Source: Adenophora triphylla var. japonica (taxonomy: Eukaryota > Streptophyta > Magnoliopsida > Asterales > Campanulaceae). From it: a stretch of DNA of 64,000 nucleotides. The stretch is taken from contig JAFEMH010002490.1 of assembly GCA_022495995.1 (NCBI GenBank), forward strand, positions 62,001 to 126,000. Reading direction: 5' to 3'. Below are positions 42,780-53,188 of the stretch, one piece after another. Every line of letters begins with the position of its first letter. The first letter of the stretch is position 1. Position numbers and translations under genes: made by a program. Below the pieces are notes generated by a model that saw only the letters and a list, made by a program, of their open reading frames with translations, was not told the DNA's origin and did no database searches.

Positions 42780-43338
42780 TTAAATTTTCCATACACCCCT
42801 AGCTAGGCTTTCCTCCCAGATAAAACCCCAACCTCCCTCCCCTCTCCTCATTTTTTATCTTTTTTTTCTCTCTCTAAAAATCACACACGTACACACACTC
42901 AAAGTTATCTCTCTCTCTCTGAACCATCTCCGGCGACAGTCGACGTCAACCAACCTTCTCCGGCGACCAACCTTTTCCGGTGACCAAACTTCTTTCTTCT
43001 TCGATCGCCGGCATCTTCAACTACAAACTCGGCAGATCTGGAACTCCTCCCGCGAAATCAAACTCAGATCTCTGGCTCAAAAATTTTCATCCAGGGCCTC
43101 GTCGGAGTCAGGTCAGCCGGAGCAGCCTTTATCTGTTCGGGAGACCATGAAAATGAAGGCGAAGCTGGTCCGTACGAAATCGTGCGCTCAACGAGCCCTC
43201 GGCGGTCTGAGGTTTATCAGTAAAACAATCGGCGCTTTAGATGCTAACCAACTTTGGAGAAAGGTTAAATTGAGATTCGAATCACTTGCCATGCCAAGGA
43301 CGGTCTACTTTCAAGAGAAGACTTCGGCGAATGCATAG
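42780..43338 (+). pseudogene. RBOH (NADPH oxidase) N-terminal gene fragment
   Basis: A CT-rich leader (42830-43140) with repeated TCTCCGGCGAC words is followed by an open frame from 43147: MKMKAKLVRTKSCAQRALGG, LRFISKTIGALDANQLWRKV and KLRFESLA. This is the conserved start of plant respiratory burst oxidase homologs just before the EF-hands. One extra base near 43291 shifts the frame; the shifted frame still reads KDGLLSREDFGECIG, the next RBOH motif, and ends at GTGAAT (43339), where RBOH genes have an exon border. EF-hands, membrane and oxidase domains are absent. It is a captured or relic fragment. Confidence 0.8.
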
Positions 43339-43539
43339 GTGAATATTTAATGTTTTGAAAGTAATCCCCACATTTTGTGAATTTTGTTGTTTTGGGGGAA
43401 TATTTTTCTGATTAAAGTCTTTTTTTTTTTTTTGGGAAATATTGTTGACAGATGAGTGAATAACTGCAGGACTTTTTACCTTAGTGGACATGAAACTGCC
43501 TCAGGCTAGTTTATGTGGACATATCTCCTCCTCGAAATT

Positions 43540-44640
43540 GCTCTCATAATTTTTGATTTTTTTTGGTTGAAAAATTTGTCTTATAAGTTAATTATAAGAG
43601 ACAAAATAGTCTTATAATTAACTTTAAAAAGTTGTAAATGTGTAAATTATGTTACCAATTTGTTGTTATTATTGAAATTTTTGATTGAAAATTTTGTCTC
43701 ATAAGTTAATTATAAGAGCCAAAGTAGTCTTATAATTAATTTATAAGATTTGTAAATGTGTAATTATATGAGAGCAAATCGATGTTATTATTGAAATTTT
43801 TGATTTTTTTGGTTGAAAAAATTGTCTTATAAGTTAATTATAAGAGACAAAGTAGTCTTATAATTAACTTATAAGAGTTGTAAATATGTAAATTATGATA
43901 GCAATTCGTTGTTATTATTGAAATTTTTGATTTTTTTGTTACATATAAGACTTTTTTAATAAGTCTTATAAGTAACTTATATAAATTTAGACTTTTTTAA
44001 AAAGTCTTATATGATACATATAAGACTTATTAATAAGTCTTATAAGTAACTTATAAGACTTTTTTAATAAGTCTTAGAAGTAAAAAGACTTATTAAAAAA
44101 GTCTTATAAGTTACTACTTATAAGACTTTTTTACAACACAGTTCCCAATGTTCAAATAGGTCTTATAAGTAACTTATAAGACTTTTTAAAAAGTCTTATA
44201 AGTTACTTATAAGATTTATTAAAAAGTCTTATATGTTACTTATATAAAGACTTTTTTAAAAAGTCTTATATGTCACTTATAAGACTTTTTAAAGTAGTCT
44301 TATAAGTTAATTGTCTTATAAGTCAATTATAAGAGTAATTCATCGTTATTATGAGAGTAATTCGTTGTTATTATTGAAATTTTTGATTTTTTTTTGTTGA
44401 AAAAATTGTCTTATAAGTCAATTATAAAAGACAAAATAGTCTTATAATTATAAGAGTTGTAAATGTATAAATTATGAGAGTAATTCGTTATTATTGAAAT
44501 TTTTGATTTTTTTGGTTGAAAATTTTGATTTATAAGTCAATTATAAGAGAAATTATAAGTGTTGTAAATGTGTAAATTATGAGATTAATTTGTTGTTAAT
44601 ATTGAATTTTTAAATTTTTTTTTGGTTGAAAAAATTAAAT
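43540..44640. repeat. AT-rich satellite with an expanded TCTTATAAG palindrome core
   Basis: Imperfect 120-125 bp tandem units (starts near 43550, 43672, 43795, and again near 44365 and 44490) share TTATTATTGAAATTTTTGAT and TCTTATAAGTTAATTATAAG. Between them, about 43935-44335, is a dense run of AAGTCTTATAAGTAACTTAT-type words alternating in both orientations, with AAAAAGTC or AATAAGTC links. The run would fold into many hairpins. It lies where the first intron of the RBOH fragment would be. Confidence 0.85.
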
Positions 44641-44894
44641 TGAAACTATTCTGAATCTAATGACTGATTTAAAATACTTGAATGTCTAGTGACCAATATT
44701 TAATTTCCAAAGTTTCAGTGACTAAAGTATAATTTGAATTTTGGACTTTCATCAGAGGCTGTAACTTACGTTGTTGTGTACGTGAAGAAGGGCATTAAAG
44801 TCATTGTGTCAAGAAGGGGTGTCTTTAAAATTTTCAAAATGTTATTTCTTAAATTGAGTTTAAATCTCGCATAAGGAGCTCTCTAGAGGAAGTG
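44641..44894. other. Right part of the insertion in the copia LTR
   Basis: No gene recognised; unknown boundary of the RBOH-fragment-bearing insertion, which ends near 44894 where LTR sequence resumes. Confidence 0.4.
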
Positions 44895-45026
44895 GGCCAT
44901 GCAAAATTATAGCAACTAATTAGAAGTGGTTCCTAAAGTCTAGGTACAGACTCCTATAAAATGACAGATAACAATTTACTCCTAATAACTTATACAAACT
45001 GGAAAATACAAAACTTTTATTCAACA
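44895..45026 (-). mobile_element. 5' LTR of copia element 1, outer part
   Basis: GCAAAATTATAGCAACTAAT to TTCAACA matches the outer part of the 3' LTR (38103-38348) without its tandem duplication. Confidence 0.85.
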
Positions 45027-45118
45027 TTGTATTTGATTAAAGATCTCAGACTTCTTCAAAGTGAAACGAAAGATTTTCAAAATGTAGTGACCTGGACAGG
45101 TGATGTTACACATACAAA

Positions 45119-45435
45119 TCTATGGTATAAATGAGGGATTGTCCTTGCTACAGTTGTTTGAACAGTAGCAAGTGTCGAAATTTCCATTTTGCCCTCATAC
45201 ATTTGTCCCTTTTCCATTTTGCCCTTAAAAAAAAAAAATTAAAGAAAAAAAAATCTATAGTATAAATGAGGGATTGTCCTTGCTACAGTTGTTTGAACAG
45301 TAGCAAGTGCCGAAATTTGCATTTTGCCCTCATACAATTTTTTTTTTTTTTAAATTAAAGAAAAAAAAAAGTGTCCTCGGACACGGACTTAACTAAAAAA
45401 AAAATTACGTGTCCTCGAACACGGGCTTATTCTAG
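45119..45435 (+). mobile_element. Helitron with a second Helitron copy inside or in tandem
   Basis: Two 5' ends, TCTATGGTATAAATGAGGG (45119) and TCTATAGTATAAATGAGGG (45254), and two hairpin ends, GTGTCCTCGGACACGGAC (about 45370) and GTGTCCTCGAACACGGGC (about 45409), with one clear terminus CTAG at 45432-45435 before T. The two 130-bp starts are nearly identical. Confidence 0.75.
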
Positions 45436-45589
45436 TTCATTTATATTTGAAGAATTAGTTTTGCAACTTCTATAAAGGTCCCTCTTTCCCTAATTGAATG
45501 ACATTTTTGTCCCAAAATGAATGATTTAAAAAAAAAAAAAAAAAATTGTCCTAAAATGATTATTTTATCAAAATATATACTCCCTCCGT

Positions 45590-45837
45590 CCCGGCCCAAG
45601 CTACGCAAATTAAGAAAATGAGTGGGAAGAAAAAATGTTGTGAGTGTAATTTGAAAATAGGAGAGAGAATGAGTGGAAAGAATAGTAAATTATAATGGTG
45701 TTGTGAGTATTAAAATAATGTAGGAGAGAGAATGAGTAGAGGAAATAGTAAAAATTCTTTGCCAAAAAAGGAAAGTGAAAGCTTTTAATGGGATACCCAA
45801 AATGGCAAAATGGGAAGCTTCTATTGGGACGAAGGGA

Positions 45838-45838
<1 letters not shown>
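45590..45838. mobile_element. Stowaway-like MITE (249 bp)
   Basis: CTCCCTCCGTCCCGGCCCAA start and CTCCCTTCGTCCCAATAGAA reversed end, TA on both sides; followed by (TA)n. Confidence 0.85.

Positions 45839-45881
<43 letters not shown>
45839..45881. repeat. (TA)n microsatellite
   Basis: About 21 TA units next to the MITE. Confidence 0.95.
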
Positions 45882-45884
<3 letters not shown>

Positions 45885-45911
45885 GAAACTAAGTTAAAAG
45901 TGAAGAGTAGG

Positions 45912-46047
45912 TTTTGGGGGAAACTAGTTTCTCTATAACATTATAAAAAGTCTTGTTTTAAAAATCGAAACAAAGCCACGTACAATTTTTTTTTAAATAA
46001 AAAACAAGACTTTTTATAATATTTGGGAAAACTAGTTTCCCCCAAAA
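45912..46047. mobile_element. Small foldback element (136 bp)
   Basis: TTTTGGGGGAAACTAGTTT at the left is repeated in reverse at the right, and inner AAAAAGTCTTGTTTT words also pair. No coding sequence and no clear target duplication. Confidence 0.65.
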
Positions 46048-46961
46048 TTTTCTGAAAAGTGAATACCAAAAGAAACTTTTGCTACTAATTTGATTTTCTT
46101 AAATTCAAAATATTTAGTTATTTATTTTGGAACGGAGCAAGTACATCTAAACGTTTTAAAGGGTAATAACGAAAAAAATCCAAAGTTACACTCCCCTTGA
46201 TTAAAGTGTTTAACATACTTGAGATCGTTTCTTGTATTTAGGAGCCAATGTACTTTAGGCAATTGTAATTTTTATTAAAATTTACTAATCAAATTGAGTA
46301 TAAAAGTAAAAAAAAAAAATTATGATATTTAATTTGAAACTAGAAAGATGAGAAGAAATTGTAAGACTCCGGCGCAGTTATTTGGCATACCGACCAGAGT
46401 TTTGTATACCATTTTGTGTTCAGACTACGTTTGATTGTTAGCCACTAGTCCATGTCTGGTTTAGGGTTAACCATATCGACAACAAATTACTTTCTCAATT
46501 CCAAAATAATCTTTTTGTCGTTAACGATAACAAATTACTTTCTCAATTCCAAAATAATCTTTCTGTCTTTAACGATAACAAATTATTTTCTCAATTCCAA
46601 AATAATCTTTTTATCGTTAACGTTAACGTGAAGATACTTTGAGCGATATCAAAATATCATGAACTTATAAAATTAAAGCAGAATTGTTGTTATGGGACAG
46701 AGACCGGTCAAGGGATTGTCAGCTAACTGACTCAATAATTATTTATAAATGATGATTTCAGTTCTAATAATGTATAACCGTTGAATTGCTCATTATACAC
46801 AAATTAGTACAAAAAATTGTCCTAAAATGATTATTTTACTATGTTAAGTCCTTACCCAATCACTATACATTACGTAAACAACTTGCTATTAACCTCTGCA
46901 TGAACTCAAAAAATTCATTTCAAAGAATTCAATTCAACAACTAAGAATATTCTTATTCTAC
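46048..46961. repeat. Intergenic, with a three-copy 49-bp tandem repeat
   Basis: Copies of ACAAATTACTTTCTCAATTC, each ending in a CGTTAACG-type word, run from about 46479 to 46629. The rest of the segment is AT-rich with nothing recognised. Confidence 0.8.
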
Positions 46962-47368
46962 GGGTGAGTTTGGGAGTGCTTTTTTGTGGCTTATAATCAC
47001 TTTTGAAGTTCAAAATCACTTTTAATTGTGTTTGGATAACAATACTGATTATGATTTTAAGCTGTTAAAACGCAAAAAACTGTGTTTTCGTAGAAGCAGC
47101 TATGACCCAGCTTTTGCTAAAAGTGATTCTTAGAAGCTGTTATTTATGTTGTTTTTACATTAATAACCTCTATCTCTTTTATACATTTATTATATCGAGA
47201 TACATATCATAAAGGTCATTTTTGGTATTTATCTTCAATAATCAGTTTTGAATATATATTATCCAAACATGCTTATAAATTTTAGTATTTATTACAAATA
47301 ATCGATTTTTCTAAAATTACTTTTGAAAAATCATTTTCAGGGAATCAGGAGCAATGCCAAACTCACCC
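46962..47368. mobile_element. TIR MITE (407 bp, GGGTGAGTTTGG ends)
   Basis: GGGTGAGTTTGGGAGTGC left and GGGTGAGTTTGGCATTGC reversed right, flanked by TAC on both sides. Internal pairing extends for much of its length. Superfamily uncertain. Confidence 0.75.
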
Positions 47369-47612
47369 TACATAAGCAGAGACAATCCAAATAATACTTT
47401 TCTCGTCTAAACATAAATATTTTATTTTTGTTTGAGGAACATTTACATTAAATAAGTTTAGTTTGGAAGAAGTTTAACTATCATTGATATATACAATTCT
47501 ATATTTTAAATATTTTAAATATTTAATGATATCTCTTTTAAAAAATATTAAGATATGAATACAAATTTGAGTTGAGTTCAAATTTTAGGAAAATAATAAG
47601 TTAAAATAAGGT
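47369..47612. other. AT-rich intergenic sequence
   Basis: Nothing recognised. Confidence 0.5.
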
Positions 47613-47617
47613 ATTCT

Positions 47618-48547
47618 TGTTGGAAAAATTAGTATGTTTGAAGGAAATTAATGGGTTAATTTCTAAAGGGTAATTTTGTCAAATTACCTAAGTGGTTTGT
47701 GTTTGTGAAAAATAAAATATTTAATTGTTCAAAATGGGTTTTGGATGAATTAAATATAGATGCTTAAATGATTTGGCCAAATAAAATTTGATTTTGTAAA
47801 TCAAAAATTTGGTTTTGAATTTTTCTGAGGTGCTCGGCCGAGCGGGTTGTTGACTCGGCGAGCGAGTGAAACGAGAAGGTTCCAAGTTTACGGAAAGCCT
47901 TGCTCGGCCGAAGCAGAGCTATAAGACTCGGCCGAGCGAGATCACAGGCGGACATTTAACAGCCAATATTAAATGCAGAAAACTGAAATGAAAATCATTA
48001 TGGCTAATGATTTTGGAATAATGGTGGTTTAATTTTCGTAATTAAATTGTTTATTACATTTTATTACTCCATAAACACCATTGATTTTCAGTTTTTATTG
48101 GTTGATTGAATATGTATAAATTGTTGTTTGTTAACAACAATTGAGAGACTTGGAAAAATACTTTGAGAAATCTTTTGGCAAAGAACCACAGCAGATTCAT
48201 ACACATTTCCTCCTGCAAATCCTCTTCCATAGTCTTTGGTTGCATATTGTTATCATCTTCTTTGGCCTCCTCTATTGCATATACAAAGAAGAGGTGATCT
48301 AGTTCAAGCGCAATTCATCTCGCCGGGAACTTAGGTGCAAAGTGCCCCCGGTCCGCACGTTCTATCCTGGGAGACAAGCGATCCAAGAAAAACTCAAGCA
48401 CACTCGGTGAGGGATCGAATATGTCTTAAGGAGACAGTGATTTCATTGGGCTCGTGCAGCAAATTCAAGAACTTCTCCTTTTTATTTTCTGTTTTTATCA
48501 ATTTATTGTGTATTATTTTTTCTGTAATTGTACTCCTTTGTGCTACA
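47618..48547 (+). mobile_element. 5' LTR of copia element 2 (930 bp)
   Basis: Four CTCGGCCGAG boxes are expected by comparison with the 3' LTR; here the second (47854-47862) has lost one C and the third (47903-47913) has gained one A, while the first (47833-47842) and fourth (47927-47936) are perfect. A TATA box candidate TATAAA is at 48115-48120. Confidence 0.9.
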
Positions 48548-48627
48548 ATCTTAAGACATATCCTAATCGAAGGAGTGTCGATTACAGTTTGAAAAACAGG
48601 AAATTTAACTTGGTTGTTGTGTTTCAG

Positions 48628-49620
48628 ATGGCGACGAACAACAACAACGTGGAGACCCAAGTTGGACCCCAAGTGGAACCCCAAACTAATTCCCAAACTG
48701 GAAATGGAAGTGGCTCTAAGACTGTGATTAATCCTCATACAATTCATATCCCGACCCCTCATGCGGAAAAACCCGAGAAGTTTGTTGGCCACGACTTTAA
48801 GCGTTGGCAACAAAAGATGCTTTTCTACCTCACTACCTTGCACTTGGCAAGATATCTCGAAAGAAGATATGCCAAAGGTGAGTGAAGGAGCAACCGATGT
48901 TACAACCTTGGCTGCGGTTGAAACATGGAAGCATGGGGAGTACTTGTGCGAAATTACGTCCTCAATTCGCTTTGATTCTCTCTATAACGTGTTTAATGAG
49001 AAGAAAACTGCAAAGGAATTGTGGGGGTCGTTGGACCACAAATATAAAATTGAGGATGCGGGAACAAAGAAGTTCATTGTTGCCCGTTTCCTTGATTTTA
49101 AGATGGTGGACAACAAGAGTGTGAAATCTCAAGTGGATGAGTTTCAAACTATCTTGCACGAGATTCATGCCGAAGGTATGGTTATAAGTGAAAGCTTCCA
49201 AGTGGCTGCAATCATTGAAAAATTGCCTCCATCTTGGAATGATTTCAAGAACTACCTTAAGCATAAGCGAAAGGAAATGGATGTGGAAGGAATTATCCTT
49301 CGATTGAGTATTGAAGAGAACAATAGAGTTCTTTGAAACCAAGTTTGTTTCTAGTGTGGCTAAGGCCAATGTGGTGGAGCATGGTGAAAGCTCCAAAGGG
49401 AAACGATTTGGAAAGGGAAAAGGAAGGTTGTGACAACTTCCAAGAATTCCCACTTGGGACCAAAAGGTGGTGTTTCCAAGAAGAAGTTCGAAGGAACTTG
49501 TTATAATTGTGGCGGTCAAGGCCACAAGGCTCATGCTTGCAAGTTGCCAAAGAAGGCTCGTGAGGCCAACATGGTGGAAGGCATTGCTAGAGACGTGTCC
49601 GAGATGCACTCGCAGTTGTG
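48628..49620 (+). pseudogene. Gag of copia element 2, frameshifted
   Basis: ATG at 48628 starts MATNNNNVETQVGPQVEPQT and PEKFVGHDFKRWQQKMLFYL, a UBN2-type gag head. A frame change near 48860 continues with AAVETWKHGEYLCEITSSIR, KELWGSLDHKYKIEDAGTKK, KKFIVARFLDFKMVDNKSVK and IIEKLPPSWNDFKNYLKHKR. Two more changes (about 49336, 49430) lead to CYNCGGQGHKAHAC, a CX2CX4HX4C zinc knuckle. The knuckle frame ends at a stop at 49619-49621. Three or more frame changes would stop Gag synthesis. Confidence 0.85.
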
Positions 49621-50181
49621 ATTTCCGAGGTGAATTTGGTGGGTTCAAACCCAAATCAATGGTGGATTGACACCGGCGCCACTAGACATGTGTGCTCCAA
49701 TAGAGACATGTTTAGTGCTTTTGTTGCTAAGGATGGCGAGAAGCTATTCATGGGGAATTCAGCCACCTCCGAGATCAAAGGAGAAGGAAAAGTGGTTTTG
49801 AAGATGACATCCGGGAAGGAGTTAACTCTCAACAACGTGCTTTATGTGCCCGATATCCGGAAGAACTTGGTGTCCGGATCGCTTTTGATAAAGCATGGAT
49901 TTCGTATTGTGTTTGAGTCCAATGTAGTCACTTTGTCTAAGAGTGGAATGTTTGTAGGCAAAGGTTATGTCAATGATGGACTGTTTAAGCTAAGTGTAAT
50001 GGTTGTGAAAGCGAAAGCTAATGAAATGAATATCTCTTCCGTTTACTTGCTTGAGTCATCTAATTTGTGGCATGGTAGACTTGGTCATGTTAATTTTGAT
50101 TCTATACGTCGTTTGACAAAAGCAAATTCTATTCCAAAGTTTAAAGTTGATTGTAAACAAAAATGTGAAATTTCATTGTAG
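49618..50181 (+). pseudogene. Protease and GAG-pre-integrase of copia element 2
   Basis: WWIDTGATRHVCSNRDMF is the aspartic protease site (DTGA). VLYVPDIRKNLVSGSLLIKH follows and then the pre-integrase block LWHGRLGHVNFDSIRRLTK with its histidines. A stop at 50181 cuts the frame inside the zinc region, where KCEISL replaces a CxxC motif. Confidence 0.85.
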
Positions 50182-51350
50182 AAGCAAAATTAACAAGAAA
50201 GTCATTCCCATCCGTTGAAAGACATAGTGAACCACTTGAATTGGTTCACACGGACTTATGTGACTTTAAATCAACACAATCACGGGGCGGCAATTAGTAC
50301 TTCATGACTTTTGTAGATGATGGCACAAAGTATTGCTATGTGTATCTTCTAAAAAGTAAAGATGAAGCTATAGAGAAGTTTACTCTATATAAAAATGAAG
50401 TTGAGAATCAATTAAACCGGAAAATTAAGGTGCTAAAAAGTGATAAAGGTGGTGAATATGAATCTCCATTTGAAGCAATTTGTGCTCAAAGTGGAATTAA
50501 ACATATTACCTCGGCACCTTATACACCCCAACAAAACGGTGTTGCCGAAAGGAAAAATCGGACATTGAAAGAAATGATGAATGCCATGTTATTAAGTTCG
50601 GGATTACCGGATAACATGTGGGGGAAGCCGTGTTGTCGGCTAACTACGTGTTAAACAAAATACCCCGAAAGAAACAAGACAAAACCCCTTATGAACTATG
50701 GCATGGAAGAATGCCAAGTTATAAACACTTGAAAGTGTGGGGGTGTCTTGCAAAGGTAGCCATACCTCCTCCTAAAAAGGTGAAAATTGGACCAAAAAGC
50801 GTTGATTGCATATTCATTGGATATGCACATAACAGTAGTGCTTATAGATTTCTTGTGTATGAGTCGAAAATTGATGCTATACACAAAAATACTATAATGG
50901 AATCTGTGAACGTATCGTTCTTTGAGAATATATTCCCGTGTAAGTCAAGAAATGAGGCAAGCTCATCGACTAAGGTAATAGATTCAATAGAAGACGAACA
51001 TGTTCAAGATGAAAGAGAAGAAGAAGAGGTAGAACCTCGACGGAGCAAAAGAGCTAGGATTGAAAAATCCTATGGTCCGGACTTTCTAACCTATATGGTA
51101 GAAAGCGAACCACAAAGTTACAAAGAAGCCGTTAGCTCTTCGGAAGGACCTTTGTGGAAGGAAGCAATTAAAAGTGAAATTGATTCCATTTTGCAAAATC
51201 ACACATGGGAACTAGTGGACCTTCCTCCGGGAAGTAAAACACTAGGATATAGGTGGATTTTCAAAAGAAAAATGAAAGCAGACGGAACAATTGATAAGTA
51301 CAAGGCCCGACTTGTAATTAAAGGTTACGAGACGTAGAAGAAGGCCTAGA
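50182..51350 (+). pseudogene. Integrase of copia element 2
   Basis: Frames at 50304-50654 and 50618-51337 give FVDDGTKYCYVYLLKSK (catalytic aspartate), KVLKSDKGGEYES (aspartate), TPQQNGVAERKNRTLKEMMN (glutamate), then AVLSANYVLNKIPRKKQDKT, VWGCLAKVAIPPPKK and IGPKSVDCIFIGYAHNSSAY. The second frame runs into the RT N-terminus: SEIDSILQNHTWELVDLPPG and GYRWIFKRKMKADGTIDKYK. There are breaks at about 50240, 50630 and 51337. Confidence 0.85.
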
Positions 51351-52674
51351 CTATTTTGACACCTATTCTCCTGTTACGAGAATAACGTCAATAAGAGTTG
51401 TACTTGCAATTGCCGCATTGAGAAATCTTGAAATACATCAAATGGATGTAAACAGCCTTTCTAAATGGAGATTTAGAAGAGGAGATTTACATGGAACAAC
51501 CCGAGGGGTTTGTTGCACATGGACAAGAAAAGAAGGTGTGCAAATTAGTAAAGTCATTGTATGGCTTGAAACAAGCACCAAAACAGTGGCATCAGAAATT
51601 TGAAAATGCTATGATGCAAAGTGGATTTAAGATAAATGAGTGTGACAAATGTGTCTATACTAAAACCACGGAAAATGGCTATGTCATTTTGTGTCTTTAT
51701 GTAGACGACATGCTTATCATAGGGAGTTGTGATAAGATGATCAAATCCACGAAAGACATGTTGAATTCAAAATTTGACATGAAAGATATGGGACTTGCGG
51801 ATGTAATCCTTGGAGTTAAAATTTCTAGAATATCCAATGGACTTGTGTTAAGTCAATCTCATTATGTGGATAAAATTCTTGAGAAATTTAGCAAGGATGA
51901 CCATGGAATAAATGTAGTACTCCAATAGACCCGAATCTTCATCTATCAAAGAATAGAGATGAACCGGTGTCTCAATTAGAGTATTCGAGAGTTATTGGAA
52001 GTCTAATGTACTTGATGAGTTGTACTAGGCCGGATATTGCTTATACGGTTAGCAAGTTAAGCCGGTACACAAGTAATCTGGAACAAATCATTGGAAGTGG
52101 TATAGTGAGAGTACTAAGGTACTTAAGATATACTCGTGATTTTGGATTACATTACACTAGACATCCAGCTGTGATAGAAGGATATAGTGATGCTAATTGG
52201 ATATCAGATATCAAAGACTCAAGGTCTACAAGTGGATATTTATTCACTTTAGCAGGTGCAGCTATATCATGGAAATCTTCTAAGCAGACTGTTATAGCCA
52301 GATCAACCATGGAATCTGAGTTTATAGCATTAGATAAATGTGGTGAAGAAGCCGAATGGCTACGCCAATTTCTAGAAGATATTCCAAGATGGGAAAAGCC
52401 CGTGCCCGCAATTAGTGTACATTGCGATAGCCAATCTGCGATTGGTAGGGCACAAAGTCATATGTATAATGGTAAGTCTAGACATATACGTCGAAGACAT
52501 AATACCATTAAACAACTACTTGCAACTGGCACCATATCTATTGACTATGTGAGGTCAAAAGATAATTTGGCGGATCCGCTAACCAAAGGGTTAAGTAAAG
52601 AGATAGTTGCAAGGTTGACATTGGGAATGGGTTTAAAGCCTCTGGAGAAGTTGAACGCAGTGGAAAACCCAACC
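51351..52674 (+). pseudogene. RT and RNase H of copia element 2
   Basis: RT continues in frames 51418-51603 and 51491-51928: MEQPEGFVAHGQEKKVCKLV, KSLYGLKQAPKQWHQKFENA, LCLYVDDMLIIGSC (YVDD box) and DMKDMGLADVILGVKI. A break near 51925 is followed by RNase H at 51967-52674: [50 protein letters not shown] and [14 protein letters not shown], with [10 protein letters not shown] near the end. A stop is at 52675-52677. The domains are complete; four or five single-base breaks prevent translation. Confidence 0.85.
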
Positions 52675-53188
52675 TAGTTGACTGGAGATCCCAAGATCTA
52701 GGTTCAAAGGGACAACCTAACTGTTAAAAGACTTGTAGCGTCACTGTGGGGGTCAACCCTATGCTCATTCCTTAAAGTGACATCCCGAGATGAATGAGGT
52801 TAAGCCTACGGCTTTTAATGATTCTCATGAGAAGTAAAATGGTTTACTTAAAAGAATCACCTATGTGAGAAAGAAGTAGAGGCCGCTTCGAGAAGAATTG
52901 CGTGAGGCTCAATTCTTAGACCTTCTCACAGAACCAGGCATTGTGATCCAGGGCCATGAATGGACACAGCTATGAGAGCTGAATTGTGTTAGGGCGATAC
53001 CTGTGTAAAGTATATGATCGGCTACACAAAAAGCTAGCAGTTCAAGGACATCGTGTCTACTGATTAGCGAGTAGAGTAAATATGCTTTTACAAGGGAAGG
53101 TTCAAAGGGCAAACCCCTACCTATCCTATGCAGGTTTTCGACTCAGGACTTTATCACCTATCCTCATGAATTTCCTTCATGTGGGGAT

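Larger units (their letters stand above)
37987..45026 (-). mobile_element. Ty1/copia element 1, internally deleted and split
   Basis: Minus strand order: split 5' LTR (45026-44895 and 41650-41541), primer binding site, gag start, large deletion, integrase, RT, RNase H, 3' LTR. A 3.2-kb block (LINE and RBOH fragment) sits inside the 5' LTR and a Tourist-like MITE at 40900-41098. Flanking 5-mers (ATGCT left, TTGTA right) do not match, so the element or its edges have been rearranged. Confidence 0.8.

Noticed and set aside
48335..48592. Short frames at the end of the copia LTRs (same frame at 53903)
   Set aside because: Identical in both LTRs, before the gag start, without similarity to any element protein.
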